Below are positions 8,638-17,656 of a stretch of DNA of 64,000 bases, in pieces. Every line of letters starts with the position of its first letter. The stretch's first letter is position 1. Both the position numbers and the translations under genes were made by a program. The DNA lies in NCBI RefSeq assembly GCF_021654775.1, contig NZ_AP025343.1:1641501-1705500 (forward strand). Reading direction: 5' to 3'. Below the pieces are notes generated by a model. The model was given only the letters and a program-made list of their open reading frames with translations, searched no databases and had not been told where the DNA came from. The DNA is from Paenibacillus azoreducens. Lineage in GTDB: Bacteria > Bacillota > Bacilli > Paenibacillales > Paenibacillaceae.

Positions 8638-9498
8638 TTGCCAAACGTACAGGAAATGGGAAAGACGCTGCTCAGCATCCGCAGCCATTTTAACGGGCTG
8701 ACCAAGACGGAGCAGAAGGTAGCGTTATATATTTTGGAAAATGCCCAAGATTTGATTTATGACTCGGTAACGGAGCTTGCGGAGAAGGCGGATGTCGGGG
8801 AGACGACCGTGCTGCGTTTTTGCCGCAAAATGAAGTTCCAGGGCTTTCAGGATTTCAAGCTTTCCTTGGCTCAGGATTTGGTGAAACCAACCGACCATAT
8901 CCATGAAGAAATAGCGGAAGATGATGATCCGCTTACGCTCAGCCAAAAAATTATCGGCACGCATCTGCGGACGCTGGAACAAACGCGCGAGTTGATCAGC
9001 GGGGAGCAGCTGACCCGGGCGATCGATGTGCTGACAGCGGCTGGCAACATCCATTTCTTTGGCGTAGGTTCCTCAGGGTTAACCGCTGCTCAAGGAGCGC
9101 ACAGCTTTGCGAGAATCGGCAAAAACAGCCTGGCGGTCACGGATACCCATTTCCAGGCCATGCAGGCTTCACTGATGACGAATGGCGATGCAGCTGTCGG
9201 ACTTTCGATTTCGGGCAGCACGAAGGATACGATCGATAATCTGACCATCGCCAAAAAAGCGGGAGCCCGCATTATCGCCATCACGAGCAATGCCCGCTCG
9301 CCGATCACCAAAATAGCGGATATCGTGCTCATTGTAGTAGGCAGGGAAAATCCGCTGCAGGGCAGCTCGCTGGCGGCCAAAATGTCGCAGCTGGCGATCA
9401 TCGATATTTTGAATGTGGCCGTGTCGCTGAAAATGAAGGAAGAAGCGATTAAATACAGGGAAATTACCGCCAAAGCTACCTCGGACAAGCTGTACTAG
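8638..9498 (+). CDS. RpiR/MurR-family transcriptional regulator
   Basis: The TTG at 8638 has AGGAAGGGG about 9 nt upstream and gives 286 aa; a TTG at 8608 is in frame but has no clear site. The N-terminal RpiR helix-turn-helix covers residues 5-80 (LTKTEQKVALYILEN, VGETTVLRFCRKMKFQGFQDFK). A SIS sugar-phosphate-binding domain follows, with FFGVGSSGLTA, LSISGSTKDTIDN and ARIIAITS. Family members sense a phosphosugar and control its catabolism. No sugar pathway gene is adjacent, so the target is unknown. A terminator follows directly. Confidence 0.88.
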   Translation: MPNVQEMGKTLLSIRSHFNGLTKTEQKVALYILENAQDLIYDSVTELAEKADVGETTVLRFCRKMKFQGFQDFKLSLAQDLVKPTDHIHEEIAEDDDPLTLSQKIIGTHLRTLEQTRELISGEQLTRAIDVLTAAGNIHFFGVGSSGLTAAQGAHSFARIGKNSLAVTDTHFQAMQASLMTNGDAAVGLSISGSTKDTIDNLTIAKKAGARIIAITSNARSPITKIADIVLIVVGRENPLQGSSLAAKMSQLAIIDILNVAVSLKMKEEAIKYREITAKATSDKLY

Positions 9499-9521
9499 AG
9501 AAGCAGTACAAAAATGAAATG

Positions 9522-9560
9522 ACCTGCACAGGTTCTTGTACCTTGGCAGGCTTTTTTGTT
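9522..9560 (+). terminator. Rho-independent terminator
   Basis: Two-part stem: outer CCTGC / GCAGG and inner AGGT / ACCT, followed by CTTTTTTG. It lies after the RpiR-type gene. Confidence 0.75.
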
Positions 9561-9675
9561 TTTGGGGATTATGTGATGAGATAAAATGACAAATTGATAC
9601 TTTTTTCTTGGGTCTATCTGGTAAAATACGGCGGAGATATTGGAATACATAAAGTAGTGGAAAAGGTGGATGAAC

Positions 9676-10878
9676 ATGAATCAATTTAAAGCGAAAAACT
9701 GGTGCGCGCTGATTTTGGCGCTTTTGCTGCTGAGCGTGGCAATCCCTGTATCAGCAGAAGAAGCAAAGCTTGTATGGACATCGAAAATCGAAAGCGCGGA
9801 GTCCGATTATTGGCCGGAACTGTATGCGGTGCCGGAAAAGGAAACGGTTTACGTTACGACCACGGTACCGGCTCCGCGTGCCAAAGCTAAACGGGAGAGC
9901 TACGATGCGCTTAAAGCATTTGACGCCGAATCGGGTAAGTTGAAGTGGACTTATCAGTTTCAAGCTGCCAAAGGCGACTCCACGACAAGCGAATTTCCTG
10001 TTTTCGCCTACGCTCCAAATGGCACAGTATACGCGCTTTTGCATTATGAAAGCGGGGAAAAAAAGCTTTATTCGATCAATGCTTCAGGCAAGGCGAACTG
10101 GATTGCCAACGTTCCCGTGACAGGTATGCTGAATCGATTGGATAATGGTACGGTGGTTGTTTCGTCTGATCGGCAGATGGACTCAAAAGGGAATTGCACC
10201 TCGAAAATTTTGATGTACAGCCCTGCCGGCAACCTGATCTATACGGGGCAGGTTAAAGGGGAGGTGCTGTATGCCGGACAAAATCGGGTCATTGTCAACG
10301 CCACCAATCCGCAAAAACACGGGGACTATCGGCTTCAAGATATAGAGGTTTACGATGCATCGATAAAGTCAGGAAACGCTTCGTTAAAAAAGCAATATGT
10401 CTATCGTTATCCGAAAGGCTCCGGTCTGATTGCTGAAGGAAACAAGCTGTTCCTGATGCAAAACGGCACTCTGCTTCTTCGTTCAGGGGGAGAGAAGTTG
10501 AAAAATGAACTGACAGCTTTGGATCCTACCGGCAAGCTTCTTTGGAAACGCAGCATTCCGGGAGGTTCGGCTGTACAGGTTGCGGGTGACTATTACGGCG
10601 TGTATGATGACAAAAAACTCGAAGTTTATGATGCGGCGAATAACTCTGCAGCCGAGACCGTATTAGAAGGAACCGATCTGCCAATGTACAATCTCCAGGT
10701 TACGCGAGACGGCAAGTTTATGATTTCATACGAAGAATGGACTTATATTTTGGAGCCTGAAACGCTGAAGGTTCTTTATAAGCTGCCAAGCGAAATAGGT
10801 TACATTCTGGATTATGCCGGAAAAGGCGTCGTATTTGGTGTTGAACCGGGAAAGCTATATAAATACATCGTCAAGTAA
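9676..10878 (+). CDS. Secreted PQQ-type beta-propeller protein
   Basis: ATG 9676 has AAGGTGG 7 nt upstream; the ATG at 9670 is too close. The 400-aa protein has a signal peptide with a hydrophobic core (WCALILALLLLSVAIPVSAEE). The mature part is built of repeated blades with motifs such as DALKAFDAESGKLKWTY, LYSINASGKANWIA, LTALDPTGKLLWKR and YILEPETLKVLYKL, as in BamB/PQQ-like propellers. No catalytic PQQ residues can be claimed, so a binding or scaffold role outside the membrane is more likely than an enzyme. It stands alone between two terminators or weak gaps. Confidence 0.75.
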   Translation: MNQFKAKNWCALILALLLLSVAIPVSAEEAKLVWTSKIESAESDYWPELYAVPEKETVYVTTTVPAPRAKAKRESYDALKAFDAESGKLKWTYQFQAAKGDSTTSEFPVFAYAPNGTVYALLHYESGEKKLYSINASGKANWIANVPVTGMLNRLDNGTVVVSSDRQMDSKGNCTSKILMYSPAGNLIYTGQVKGEVLYAGQNRVIVNATNPQKHGDYRLQDIEVYDASIKSGNASLKKQYVYRYPKGSGLIAEGNKLFLMQNGTLLLRSGGEKLKNELTALDPTGKLLWKRSIPGGSAVQVAGDYYGVYDDKKLEVYDAANNSAAETVLEGTDLPMYNLQVTRDGKFMISYEEWTYILEPETLKVLYKLPSEIGYILDYAGKGVVFGVEPGKLYKYIVK

Positions 10879-10925
10879 TAGAAGAGATGGATATCAAGCA
10901 TTAAGTAAAAAGGGAGGTGGATAGG

Positions 10926-11450
10926 ATGCCGGAAATACCGGATCATCTGGATTATGGGCTTTCCATCTTGTTTATCGGTTTTAATCCCAGCTTGAAGTCT
11001 GGAGAGACCGGACATCATTACGCCAATCCGCGCAACAATTTTTACCGGATTTTGCATCGCGCCGGACTGACGCCGCGTCTGTATGATGCTTCGGAAGACC
11101 AGGAGCTGCTGAAGCTGGGGTACGGTTTTACCAATATCGTAGCGCGGCCGACGCGTGGAATCGATGATATCGACCGCAGCGAATATGCGGAAGGAAGAGA
11201 AATTCTACGCGCAAAGCTTACGGAATACCGTCCGAAGATCGCTTGTTTTGTCGGCAAAGGCGTCTATACCGAATACGGTAAAAAAAGCAAGGCGGACTGG
11301 GGGTTTCAGCCGGACCCCGTTATCACCGGAATTCATGAGTTTGTGGCTCCGTCGTCGAGCGGTTTGGTACGGATGCCGATGGAAGAGATTGTAGGGATTT
11401 ACCGGCAGCTGGCGGAATATATCGCGGAGCATGGGGAGCACGGGGAGTAA
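10926..11450 (+). CDS. mug: Mismatch-specific uracil/thymine-DNA glycosylase (Mug/TDG type)
   Basis: ATG 10926 has GGGAGGTGG 6-8 nt upstream; GTG 10917 lies inside that site. The 174-aa protein shows the family-2 uracil glycosylase motif GFNPSLKSGETGHHYANPRNNFYRI near residue 18. VARPTRGIDDI follows in the middle, and the second motif PSSSGLVR is near residue 140. The family removes uracil or thymine opposite guanine and alkylated bases in DNA repair. Length and motifs match the family. It starts 47 nt after the propeller gene but has its own strong ribosome binding site. Confidence 0.85.
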   Translation: MPEIPDHLDYGLSILFIGFNPSLKSGETGHHYANPRNNFYRILHRAGLTPRLYDASEDQELLKLGYGFTNIVARPTRGIDDIDRSEYAEGREILRAKLTEYRPKIACFVGKGVYTEYGKKSKADWGFQPDPVITGIHEFVAPSSSGLVRMPMEEIVGIYRQLAEYIAEHGEHGE

Positions 11451-11565
11451 AGGGAATGAGGCGCTCATATCGGGAGAAAATAACATAATAAGCAGCGAGC
11501 ATCCCGGAAATGCGGTTGAGTTCTCTCAGGTTGACCTATTTATACGAGGATTTGCAAATATCCAA

Positions 11566-11599
11566 AAAGAAAGCTGTCCCGAAAGGGACAGCTTTCTTT
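11566..11599. terminator. Bidirectional terminator between mug and qoxD
   Basis: Perfect 15-bp stem AAAGAAAGCTGTCCC with GAAA loop, A-rich on one side and T-rich on the other. It can end both the mug transcript and the convergent qox operon. Confidence 0.85.
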
Positions 11600-11624
11600 A
11601 TACTTCTAATCTTATCTTATCTTA

Positions 11625-11906
11625 TCAATATCCCCAAATCATCGCAAAGAGCGTGCCGAAGATCGTAGCGAGGCCGACGAATGCGGCATAAGCGATGTTT
11701 AAGTACAACGACTTTTTCGAGTCTGTTTCACCGATATGCATGAACAGAACCAGTTGCAGCGATGCCTGCAGTACGGCGCTGATGATCAGGATAACCATTG
11801 CAGCCGCAAACGAAAGATTCCAGTAAATAACGCCAAGTGCCACAAGTGAAAGGACCAGCGAGAAGATATATCCCATCACGTGACGTATCGGGAATAATCG
11901 TGCCAT
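11625..11906 (-). CDS. qoxD: Quinol oxidase subunit IV
   Basis: The 93-aa product has three hydrophobic helices. The pattern VLQASLQLVLFMHIGE in helix 2 is the usual signature of haem-copper oxidase subunit IV in Bacillus. It is the last gene of the qox operon. The start lies 2 nt after the qoxC stop, with AGGA about 9 nt upstream. The subunit has no cofactor and helps assemble and stabilise the complex. Confidence 0.9.
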   Translation of the reverse strand: MARLFPIRHVMGYIFSLVLSLVALGVIYWNLSFAAAMVILIISAVLQASLQLVLFMHIGETDSKKSLYLNIAYAAFVGLATIFGTLFAMIWGY

Positions 11907-11907
11907 T

Positions 11908-12504
11908 TTACATCAATCCTTTCAGATAGACAAAGCTGAAAATGAAGATCCAGACCACATCAAGGAAGTGCCAGTACAGCGAGAAAATAAAAGATTTATT
12001 CGCTGTTTCATCCGTAAAGCCTTGTCGATTTACTTGCAGCAGAATAGCTGCTCCCCACAGAATACCCATGGTTACGTGCAGACCGTGAGTGCCAAGAAGG
12101 ACAAACAAACTGGACAGGAAGGCGCTGGTTTGCAGCGTGGCGCCTTCATGAACATAATTCACGAACTCGGTTATCTCGATGCCAAGGAAGCCAAGGCCCA
12201 TCAACAGCGTGATTCCGAAGAAAACCATCATCGGTTTTTTCAAATTGAGGCGCATGGCATGAATGCCAAGGCCGCAGGTAAAGCTGCTTGTCAGCAGGAG
12301 CAACGTTTCCCAGATCACCCCGCCGACCTCGAAAATTTCTTTGCCGGTCGGGCCGTTGCCCGTACGGTTCCATAAGGTAAAGTACACGGCGAACAACGTA
12401 GAGAACAGGACAATCTCTGCACCAAGGAAAAGCCAGAATCCGAAGATTTTATTGCTGTTCTCTTCCGTTCTATACTCCAGCGGCAGCGAGTCATTTATTT
12501 TCAT
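11908..12504 (-). CDS. qoxC: Quinol oxidase subunit III
   Basis: The 198-aa protein has five membrane helices, the length and pattern of QoxC. Recognisable segments are FGFWLFLGAEIVLFSTLFAVYF near residue 22, LLGTHGLHVTMGILW and LYWHFLDVVWIFIFSFVYL at the end. Its ATG overlaps the qoxB stop (ATGA), so translation is coupled. Subunit III of aa3-type oxidases carries no redox centre and stabilises subunit I. Confidence 0.93.
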   Translation of the reverse strand: MKINDSLPLEYRTEENSNKIFGFWLFLGAEIVLFSTLFAVYFTLWNRTGNGPTGKEIFEVGGVIWETLLLLTSSFTCGLGIHAMRLNLKKPMMVFFGITLLMGLGFLGIEITEFVNYVHEGATLQTSAFLSSLFVLLGTHGLHVTMGILWGAAILLQVNRQGFTDETANKSFIFSLYWHFLDVVWIFIFSFVYLKGLM

Positions 12505-14447
12505 ACGGTATCACCCCGCAATTTCTGTTCAGTAGCGGCAATTTCCTTCGCCGAAATATGGTAGCCATGATCGCGTTCGAAGGAACGCACCGCCAGCATG
12601 ATGATCACGCCAACGCCTGCGATGATCGCAGGTATGAACCAGCTGAATACAAGGGAAAAGCCCAGGATAAACATGATGACGCCGAGAATAAACGGTTGCC
12701 CGCTGTTGCTTGGCATATGAATCTCTTCGTAAGGTCCTTCCTCATAGAGAGGAACGTTATGCTTTTTGGCATGCCAGAAAGCATCTTGCGATTTCACGTT
12801 TGGCAATTTGGCAAAGTTGTATACCGGAACCGGACTTGGTGTACTCCATTCCAGCGTACGTGCATCCCATGGATCTCCGCCTTCATTGCGCGGACTGTGA
12901 CGGAAGCTGTGGAAGAAGTTGTAGCACAGTACCACAAAGCCGATCGCAAGTACAAAGGCGCCAATTGTCGCGATCATGTTCAGCGGACCGAAGCCGGTGC
13001 TTGCCGAATACGTGTACATCCGGCGCGTCATACCGTTAAGTCCAAGGAAGAACAGCGGCATGAAGGCAACGTTAAATCCGATGATGATCAGCCAGAAAGC
13101 CCATTTTGCCAGACGTTCGTTCAGACGGAAGCCGAACATTTTAGGGAACCAGTAGTGCATGCCGGCCAATACCCCGAATACTGTACCCGGAATCAGCACA
13201 TAGTGGAAGTGCGCAACCAGGAACATCGTATTGTGATACTGATAGTCGGCACTTGCCATAGCCAGCATGACGCCGGTTACGCCGCCGATCGTAAAGATCG
13301 GAATAAAGCCCATCGCGTACAGCATCGGAGATGTGAACGAGATTTTACCTTTCTGCAGCGTAAACAGCCAGTTAAAGATCTTAACCCCTGTCGGAACGGC
13401 AATGGCCATCGTCGTAATTGAGAAGAAGCCATTAACCATAGCGCCTTGACCCATCGTATAGAAGTGGTGCGCCCATACGAGGAAGGATAGGACTGAAATG
13501 GCCACCATACTGACAACCATCGATTTGTATCCGTACAAATTCTTTTTCGAGAATGTAGAGATAACATCACTGAATATACCGAAGGCCGGCAAAATAACGA
13601 TGTATACCTCAGGGTGTCCCCAAACCCAGAACAGGTTAGCCCAGAGCATATCCATACCGCCGTTGGCCATCGTAAAGAATTGGCTTCCGAAAATACGGTC
13701 GAACATCATCAGGGCAAGTGCTACGGTCAGCACAGGGAATGCAAACAAAATAATAACGTTCGTGATCAATACCGACCAAGTGAACATTGGCATACGCATC
13801 AGTTTCATGCCTGGCGCACGCATTTTCAGGATCGTCACGATAAAGTTGACGCCTGTCATGAGCGTTCCGATACCGGATATTTGCAGTGCAAGAGAATAGT
13901 AGTTATTGCCCACTGTCGGGCTGAATTCAAGGCTTGCAAGCGGGAAATATGCGGACCAGCCGGCATCAGGCGATCCCCCGATGACAAACGAAAGATTAAG
14001 CAGCATCGCTCCAAAGAAGAACATCCAGAAGCTAACGGCATTCAGTCTAGGGAAAGCGACGTCGCGCGCACCGATTTGCAGCGGAATGACTACGTTCATC
14101 ATCCCGATAACAAACGGCATCGCCATGAACAGAATCATGATAAGCCCGTGCGTCGTAAAAATTTCATTATAATGCTGCGCATCCAGAATCTTATTATCAG
14201 GAACTGCGAGCTGAGTCCGCATCAAAAGGGCGTCTACGCCGCCGCGGAACAGCATGATCAGCGCCGATATAATATACATGATGCCAATCCGTTTATGGTC
14301 AACCGTGGTGAGCCATTCCCGCCACAGATATCCCCATTTTTTAAAATAGGTCAATCCGATCACGATCGCGAGGGATACGAGAATGATGCTGACGTCGGCA
14401 GCGTAAATCATCGGCTCACCGGTAACGAAAAATTCGTCCCATTTCAT
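12501..14447 (-). CDS. qoxB: Quinol oxidase subunit I (haem-copper catalytic subunit)
   Basis: The 648-aa protein has the full haem-copper oxidase core: a low-spin haem histidine in FTTHGLIMIL, the CuB histidine and cross-linked tyrosine in WGHPEVYIVILP, the CuB pair in WAHHFYTMG, and HFHYVLIPG for the haem ligands. It reduces O2 to water with electrons from menaquinol and pumps protons in the cytoplasmic membrane. Length and the extra C-terminal helices match QoxB of B. subtilis. It follows qoxA by 27 nt and overlaps qoxC. Confidence 0.95.
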   Translation of the reverse strand: MKWDEFFVTGEPMIYAADVSIILVSLAIVIGLTYFKKWGYLWREWLTTVDHKRIGIMYIISALIMLFRGGVDALLMRTQLAVPDNKILDAQHYNEIFTTHGLIMILFMAMPFVIGMMNVVIPLQIGARDVAFPRLNAVSFWMFFFGAMLLNLSFVIGGSPDAGWSAYFPLASLEFSPTVGNNYYSLALQISGIGTLMTGVNFIVTILKMRAPGMKLMRMPMFTWSVLITNVIILFAFPVLTVALALMMFDRIFGSQFFTMANGGMDMLWANLFWVWGHPEVYIVILPAFGIFSDVISTFSKKNLYGYKSMVVSMVAISVLSFLVWAHHFYTMGQGAMVNGFFSITTMAIAVPTGVKIFNWLFTLQKGKISFTSPMLYAMGFIPIFTIGGVTGVMLAMASADYQYHNTMFLVAHFHYVLIPGTVFGVLAGMHYWFPKMFGFRLNERLAKWAFWLIIIGFNVAFMPLFFLGLNGMTRRMYTYSASTGFGPLNMIATIGAFVLAIGFVVLCYNFFHSFRHSPRNEGGDPWDARTLEWSTPSPVPVYNFAKLPNVKSQDAFWHAKKHNVPLYEEGPYEEIHMPSNSGQPFILGVIMFILGFSLVFSWFIPAIIAGVGVIIMLAVRSFERDHGYHISAKEIAATEQKLRGDTV

Positions 14448-14474
14448 GAAAGTTTTTCTCCTTTCTCCATGAAG

Positions 14475-15440
14475 TTAATGTCCGTGTTCCATGGAAGAAT
14501 GATCGCTCATATCCATGTTGCCCATGTCATCCTGCATTTGGTCCATAGGCTTTTCGCCGGATGTTTTATCGCTGTCAGAACCGCTTCCGCCATGATGGTG
14601 TCCGGCCATGTCTCCTTCAGGAGGAGGGGCGAAACCAAGATGGGTGGAACTATACGATTTACGGCCTATATGCGGTGTATCCAGCAAGGTTTTGAATTCC
14701 TGCTCGCTCAATTTTGGAGCGGTTTGTTTTACGTCATCTACCCATTTTGTAAAATCGGCAGGAGATTGGGCCAAGGCTTCGAATTCCATTTCAGCAAAAC
14801 CTTTACCGGAGAAGTTCGAGTTTTTACCCATAAAAGAACCTTCATGATCCGCTACGAAATGCAGCTTGGTGATCATATCGCTCATTGCGTATTTCTGGCC
14901 GCCGAGCTGCGGAATCCAGAAGCTGGTGATCGGACCGTAAGAATAGAGTCTGAACTCAACCGGACGGTTCGTCGGAATATTAACGTAGTTAACCGTTTCA
15001 ATGCCTTCCTCCGGATAACTGAAATGCCATTTCCAATCGGAAGATGCAGCATAGATGACCAGCGGCTTTTGGGACTCGTAGCCTTCGGGCACTTTTTCTA
15101 CGGCATTGGTGGTGCGAACGGTGACAACAGAAAGAATGGCAACGATAATGATAGGGATCAGGGTCCAAATCAATTCGAGCCATTTACTACCCTCCATATG
15201 CGGCGGTTCGTAATCATCACTAGTTTTGCTGGCCCGATATTTTGTTAACATGTAAATATACAGGATGTATACTACAATCAACACTAAGGCCATCATCAGA
15301 ATCGAAAAGATAATGGTATTGGATTGGGTTTTAGCTACCGGACCTTTCGGATTCAATACAAGCAGTGACGAATCACATCCACTTAGCAGCATTACGATGG
15401 AGATAAAGATTAATGAAAACAACCATCTTTTTTTCTTCAC
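14475..15440 (-). CDS. qoxA: Quinol oxidase subunit II (lipoprotein), His/Met-rich tail
   Basis: GTG start with AAAGGAG 8 nt upstream. The 321-aa protein has a lipoprotein signal ending in LLSGC, two membrane helices and a cupredoxin-like domain (SDWKWHFSYPEEG). The segment where cytochrome c oxidases carry the CuA cysteines reads HFVADHEGSFMGKNSNFSG and has no Cys. It is therefore a quinol oxidase, not a cytochrome c oxidase. The last 50 residues are unusual: His-, Asp- and Met-rich (GHHHGG, MQDDMGNMDMSDHSSMEHGH), suggesting copper or other metal binding. First gene of qoxABCD. Confidence 0.93.
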   Translation of the reverse strand: MKKKRWLFSLIFISIVMLLSGCDSSLLVLNPKGPVAKTQSNTIIFSILMMALVLIVVYILYIYMLTKYRASKTSDDYEPPHMEGSKWLELIWTLIPIIIVAILSVVTVRTTNAVEKVPEGYESQKPLVIYAASSDWKWHFSYPEEGIETVNYVNIPTNRPVEFRLYSYGPITSFWIPQLGGQKYAMSDMITKLHFVADHEGSFMGKNSNFSGKGFAEMEFEALAQSPADFTKWVDDVKQTAPKLSEQEFKTLLDTPHIGRKSYSSTHLGFAPPPEGDMAGHHHGGSGSDSDKTSGEKPMDQMQDDMGNMDMSDHSSMEHGH

Positions 15441-15492
15441 AGGAAACTCCTTTCTAGCATGACTTGACGCTGAGTTGGATTATTCGCGAATC

Positions 15493-15521
15493 CTCATAGC
15501 CATAGCATAGTAATGAGTCAA
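15493..15521 (-). promoter_or_regulatory. Candidate qox operon promoter
   Basis: On the minus strand TTGACT (15521-15516), 17 nt, TATGAG (15498-15493), about 50 nt before the qoxA start. The -35 is good, the -10 moderate. Confidence 0.45.
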
Positions 15522-15551
15522 ATCGAAAACAAATACATAAAAAAGGTAAAA

Positions 15552-15589
15552 TGTAATTTAATTACAATTATTCTGTGATAATCTTCACA
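15552..15589. promoter_or_regulatory. Candidate Fnr site and adjacent palindrome upstream of qoxA
   Basis: TGTGA-N6-TCACA at 15574-15589 is an exact match to the Fnr/Crp-family consensus. Next to it, TGTAAT-TTA-ATTACA at 15552-15566 is a second inverted repeat. Both lie 110-150 nt before qoxA. Fnr control of an oxygen-consuming oxidase would be logical; this is inferred. Confidence 0.5.
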
Positions 15590-15852
15590 CAATAAAGTAA
15601 AAAACGCCGAAAAAGTCCATTTAACTTGAAAAAACGCCATATTCGGCGATTTTCATTTTTGTTCATAATTGGGCTGAAAGAGAACAGTTGTGCCAGTTCT
15701 GTCACAATTGAAAAGGTTTTTAGGGCTTGCGAAGACTGCTCTGAAAAAGGGCGGGATACCCCTGGAATTGGCTTGTGGCGCAGGGAAATGTGCTAAAATA
15801 GCCACAGATGGTTTACCGTAATAAAAATCACAAACATAAAGAGGGAACAGGA

Positions 15853-16581
15853 ATGAATGAGAACCAAAACGCGGTAAGAGGGATCTTTTTTGACGTGGAT
15901 GATACGCTTTACGACCATTTGGAGCCGCTTCGACTGGCGCTTCAGCGTGTGCTCGCCATGGGGGAAGACTTCCCATATGGAAAGCTCTACCACCGTTTCA
16001 GATATTATAGCGACATCTTGTCCGCAGAGCATGGTGCAATAAATGCCGCCGAAGCGAAAAAGGACTTGCAGGATATGCGGGTGCGGCGGGCGAAGCTTGC
16101 GCTTGCGGAATTCGGCGTTCAAGTGACGGATCGCGAGGCTGCGCGCATTCAGGATGCGTATTTGGAAGGACAATTTCAGATCCAGCCTTTTCCTGGTGCG
16201 GTAGAATTGATTCGTGATCTGCAGGCGGCGGGGCATGTCGTCGGATTGATCACGAATGGGCCGGCAGAACATCAGATGGCCAAAATCAAAGCGTTGGCGA
16301 TGGATTCGATCATAGCGCCCGGGCAGATCTTCATCTCCGGAGCCGTCGGTTATGACAAGCCGGACCCGCGTTTGTTTGCGTATGTCAATGAACAAATAGG
16401 GACCAATGCAGCGAGCAGTTATTATATCGGGGATTCCTGGCGCAATGACGTAGTAGGGGCGCTGGGAGCGGGATGGACCGCCGTCTGGTTCAACCACCGG
16501 CAGGTGCAAGCAGAAACGGAGCATCAGCCGCATTATACGGCAGCGGATTACCGGGAACTGGCGGGCATTTTGCTGGATTGA
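15853..16581 (+). CDS. HAD-superfamily hydrolase (YjjG/haloacid dehalogenase-like)
   Basis: ATG 15853 has AGAGGG about 9 nt upstream; an in-frame ATG at 15808 has no site. The 242-aa product shows HAD motif I DVDDTLYD (nucleophile Asp near residue 13), motif II in GLITNGP, motif III lysine in GYDKPDPRLF and motif IV GDSWRNDVVGA. A helical cap sits between motifs I and II (subfamily I). Members of this group are phosphatases acting on nucleotides or small phosphometabolites; the substrate cannot be read. The gene is alone, followed by a large repeat block. Confidence 0.85.
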   Translation: MNENQNAVRGIFFDVDDTLYDHLEPLRLALQRVLAMGEDFPYGKLYHRFRYYSDILSAEHGAINAAEAKKDLQDMRVRRAKLALAEFGVQVTDREAARIQDAYLEGQFQIQPFPGAVELIRDLQAAGHVVGLITNGPAEHQMAKIKALAMDSIIAPGQIFISGAVGYDKPDPRLFAYVNEQIGTNAASSYYIGDSWRNDVVGALGAGWTAVWFNHRQVQAETEHQPHYTAADYRELAGILLD

Positions 16582-16678
16582 TGGAAAGGAAGTCCATCCG
16601 TTTGGAAAAAAGATCCGAAGATTGATCCATTGGAGACGTGTTGTACGGCGGCTCACCGCTTAATGGGGGAGTCTTTTT

Positions 16679-17540
16679 AAAAGCGTGCGAAAGTGCATCT
16701 TTTTTCACCTGAATTGACCAAGAGTCACATTGAGCGGCGAAATAAATGCACTTTCGCAACAATTCTTTTAGAAACAAATATATAGCGTAAAAAGGTTGCA
16801 CAATTGCAGGCTTTTGGACGAATGAACCAAACGAACCAACGAACCGAACGAGCCACGAACCGAATGAGGTGATCCGGAGCCTCGAAAAATAGCCCAGTCT
16901 CAGCACTGACACCTAATGTGTTTTTAATGACTCCCAGCAAAAGGTTGCAAAAGTGCATTTTTTACTTGCTCAACCTGCTAATTTAAGCTAAAAGCGTGCG
17001 AAAGTGCATCCTTTTTCACCTGAATTGACCAAGAGTCACATTGAGCAGCGAAATAAATGCACTTTCGCAACAATTCTTTTAAAAACGAATATATAGCGTA
17101 AAAAGGTTGCACAATTGCAGGCTTTTGGACGAACGAACCGAACGAACCGAACGAGCCACGAACCAAACGATCCACGAACCAAACGATCCAACGAACTGAA
17201 CGAGGTGATCCGGAGCCTCGAAAAATAGCCCAGTCTGAGCACTGACTCCTAATGTGTTTTTAATGACTCCCAGCAAAAGGTTGCAAAAGTGCATTTTTTA
17301 CTGGCTCAATCGGCTAATTTAAGCTAAAAGCGTGCGAAAGTGCATCCTTTTTCACCTGAATTGACCAAGAGTCACATTGAGCAGCGAAATAAATGCACTT
17401 TCGCAACAATTCTTTTAAAAACAAATATATAGCGTAAAAAGGTTGCACAATTGCAGGCTTTTGGATGAACGAACCGAACGAGCCACGAACCAAACGAACC
17501 GAACGTGCCAACGAACCAATCGATCCAATCCGGAGCCCGA
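16679..17540. repeat. Three tandem copies of a ~310-336 bp repeat, GTGCAT family
   Basis: Copies begin at 16679, 16990 and 17326; the third is cut short near 17530. Each copy opens with AAAAGCGTGCGAAAGTGCAT, then the inverse module ATGCACTTTCGCAAC, then GGTTGCACAATTGCAGGC, then a microsatellite of CGAACCAAACGA-like units (16809-16865, 17130-17203, 17464-17530). The first two copies end with GGTTGCAAAAGTGCAT. Copy length varies mainly with the microsatellite. Reading frames found here are by-products of the repeat. Confidence 0.9.
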
Positions 17541-17599
17541 ATAAACGATTGGCTATACCTGTTCATCCCTGGATGATAAGGTAACCGGAGACCGAAATT

Positions 17600-17640
17600 A
17601 AAAAGGCGGTGCAGGAATGGGTTCCTGCGCCGCCTTTTTT
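17600..17640. terminator. Strong bidirectional terminator
   Basis: AAAAAGGCGG-t-GCAGGAA, loop TGGG, then TTCCTGC-g-CCGCCTTTTTT. It separates the repeat block from the structured element at 17657 and could end transcripts from either side. Confidence 0.85.
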
Positions 17641-17656
17641 GACATATCAAAGTATA

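Noticed and set aside
11431..11691. Plus-strand frame crossing the mug-qoxD terminator
   Set aside because: It contains the terminator hairpin and is antisense to qoxD.
13614..15248. Long open frame opposite qoxB and qoxA
   Set aside because: It is antisense to two well-supported genes, has no ribosome binding site and its product is low-complexity His/Arg-rich. It is a shadow of the GC-skewed codons on the other strand.
16725..17650. Several minus-strand frames in the tandem 310-336 bp repeats
   Set aside because: The peptides repeat with the DNA repeat, have no ribosome binding sites and contain microsatellite-derived Arg/Ser/Val runs.
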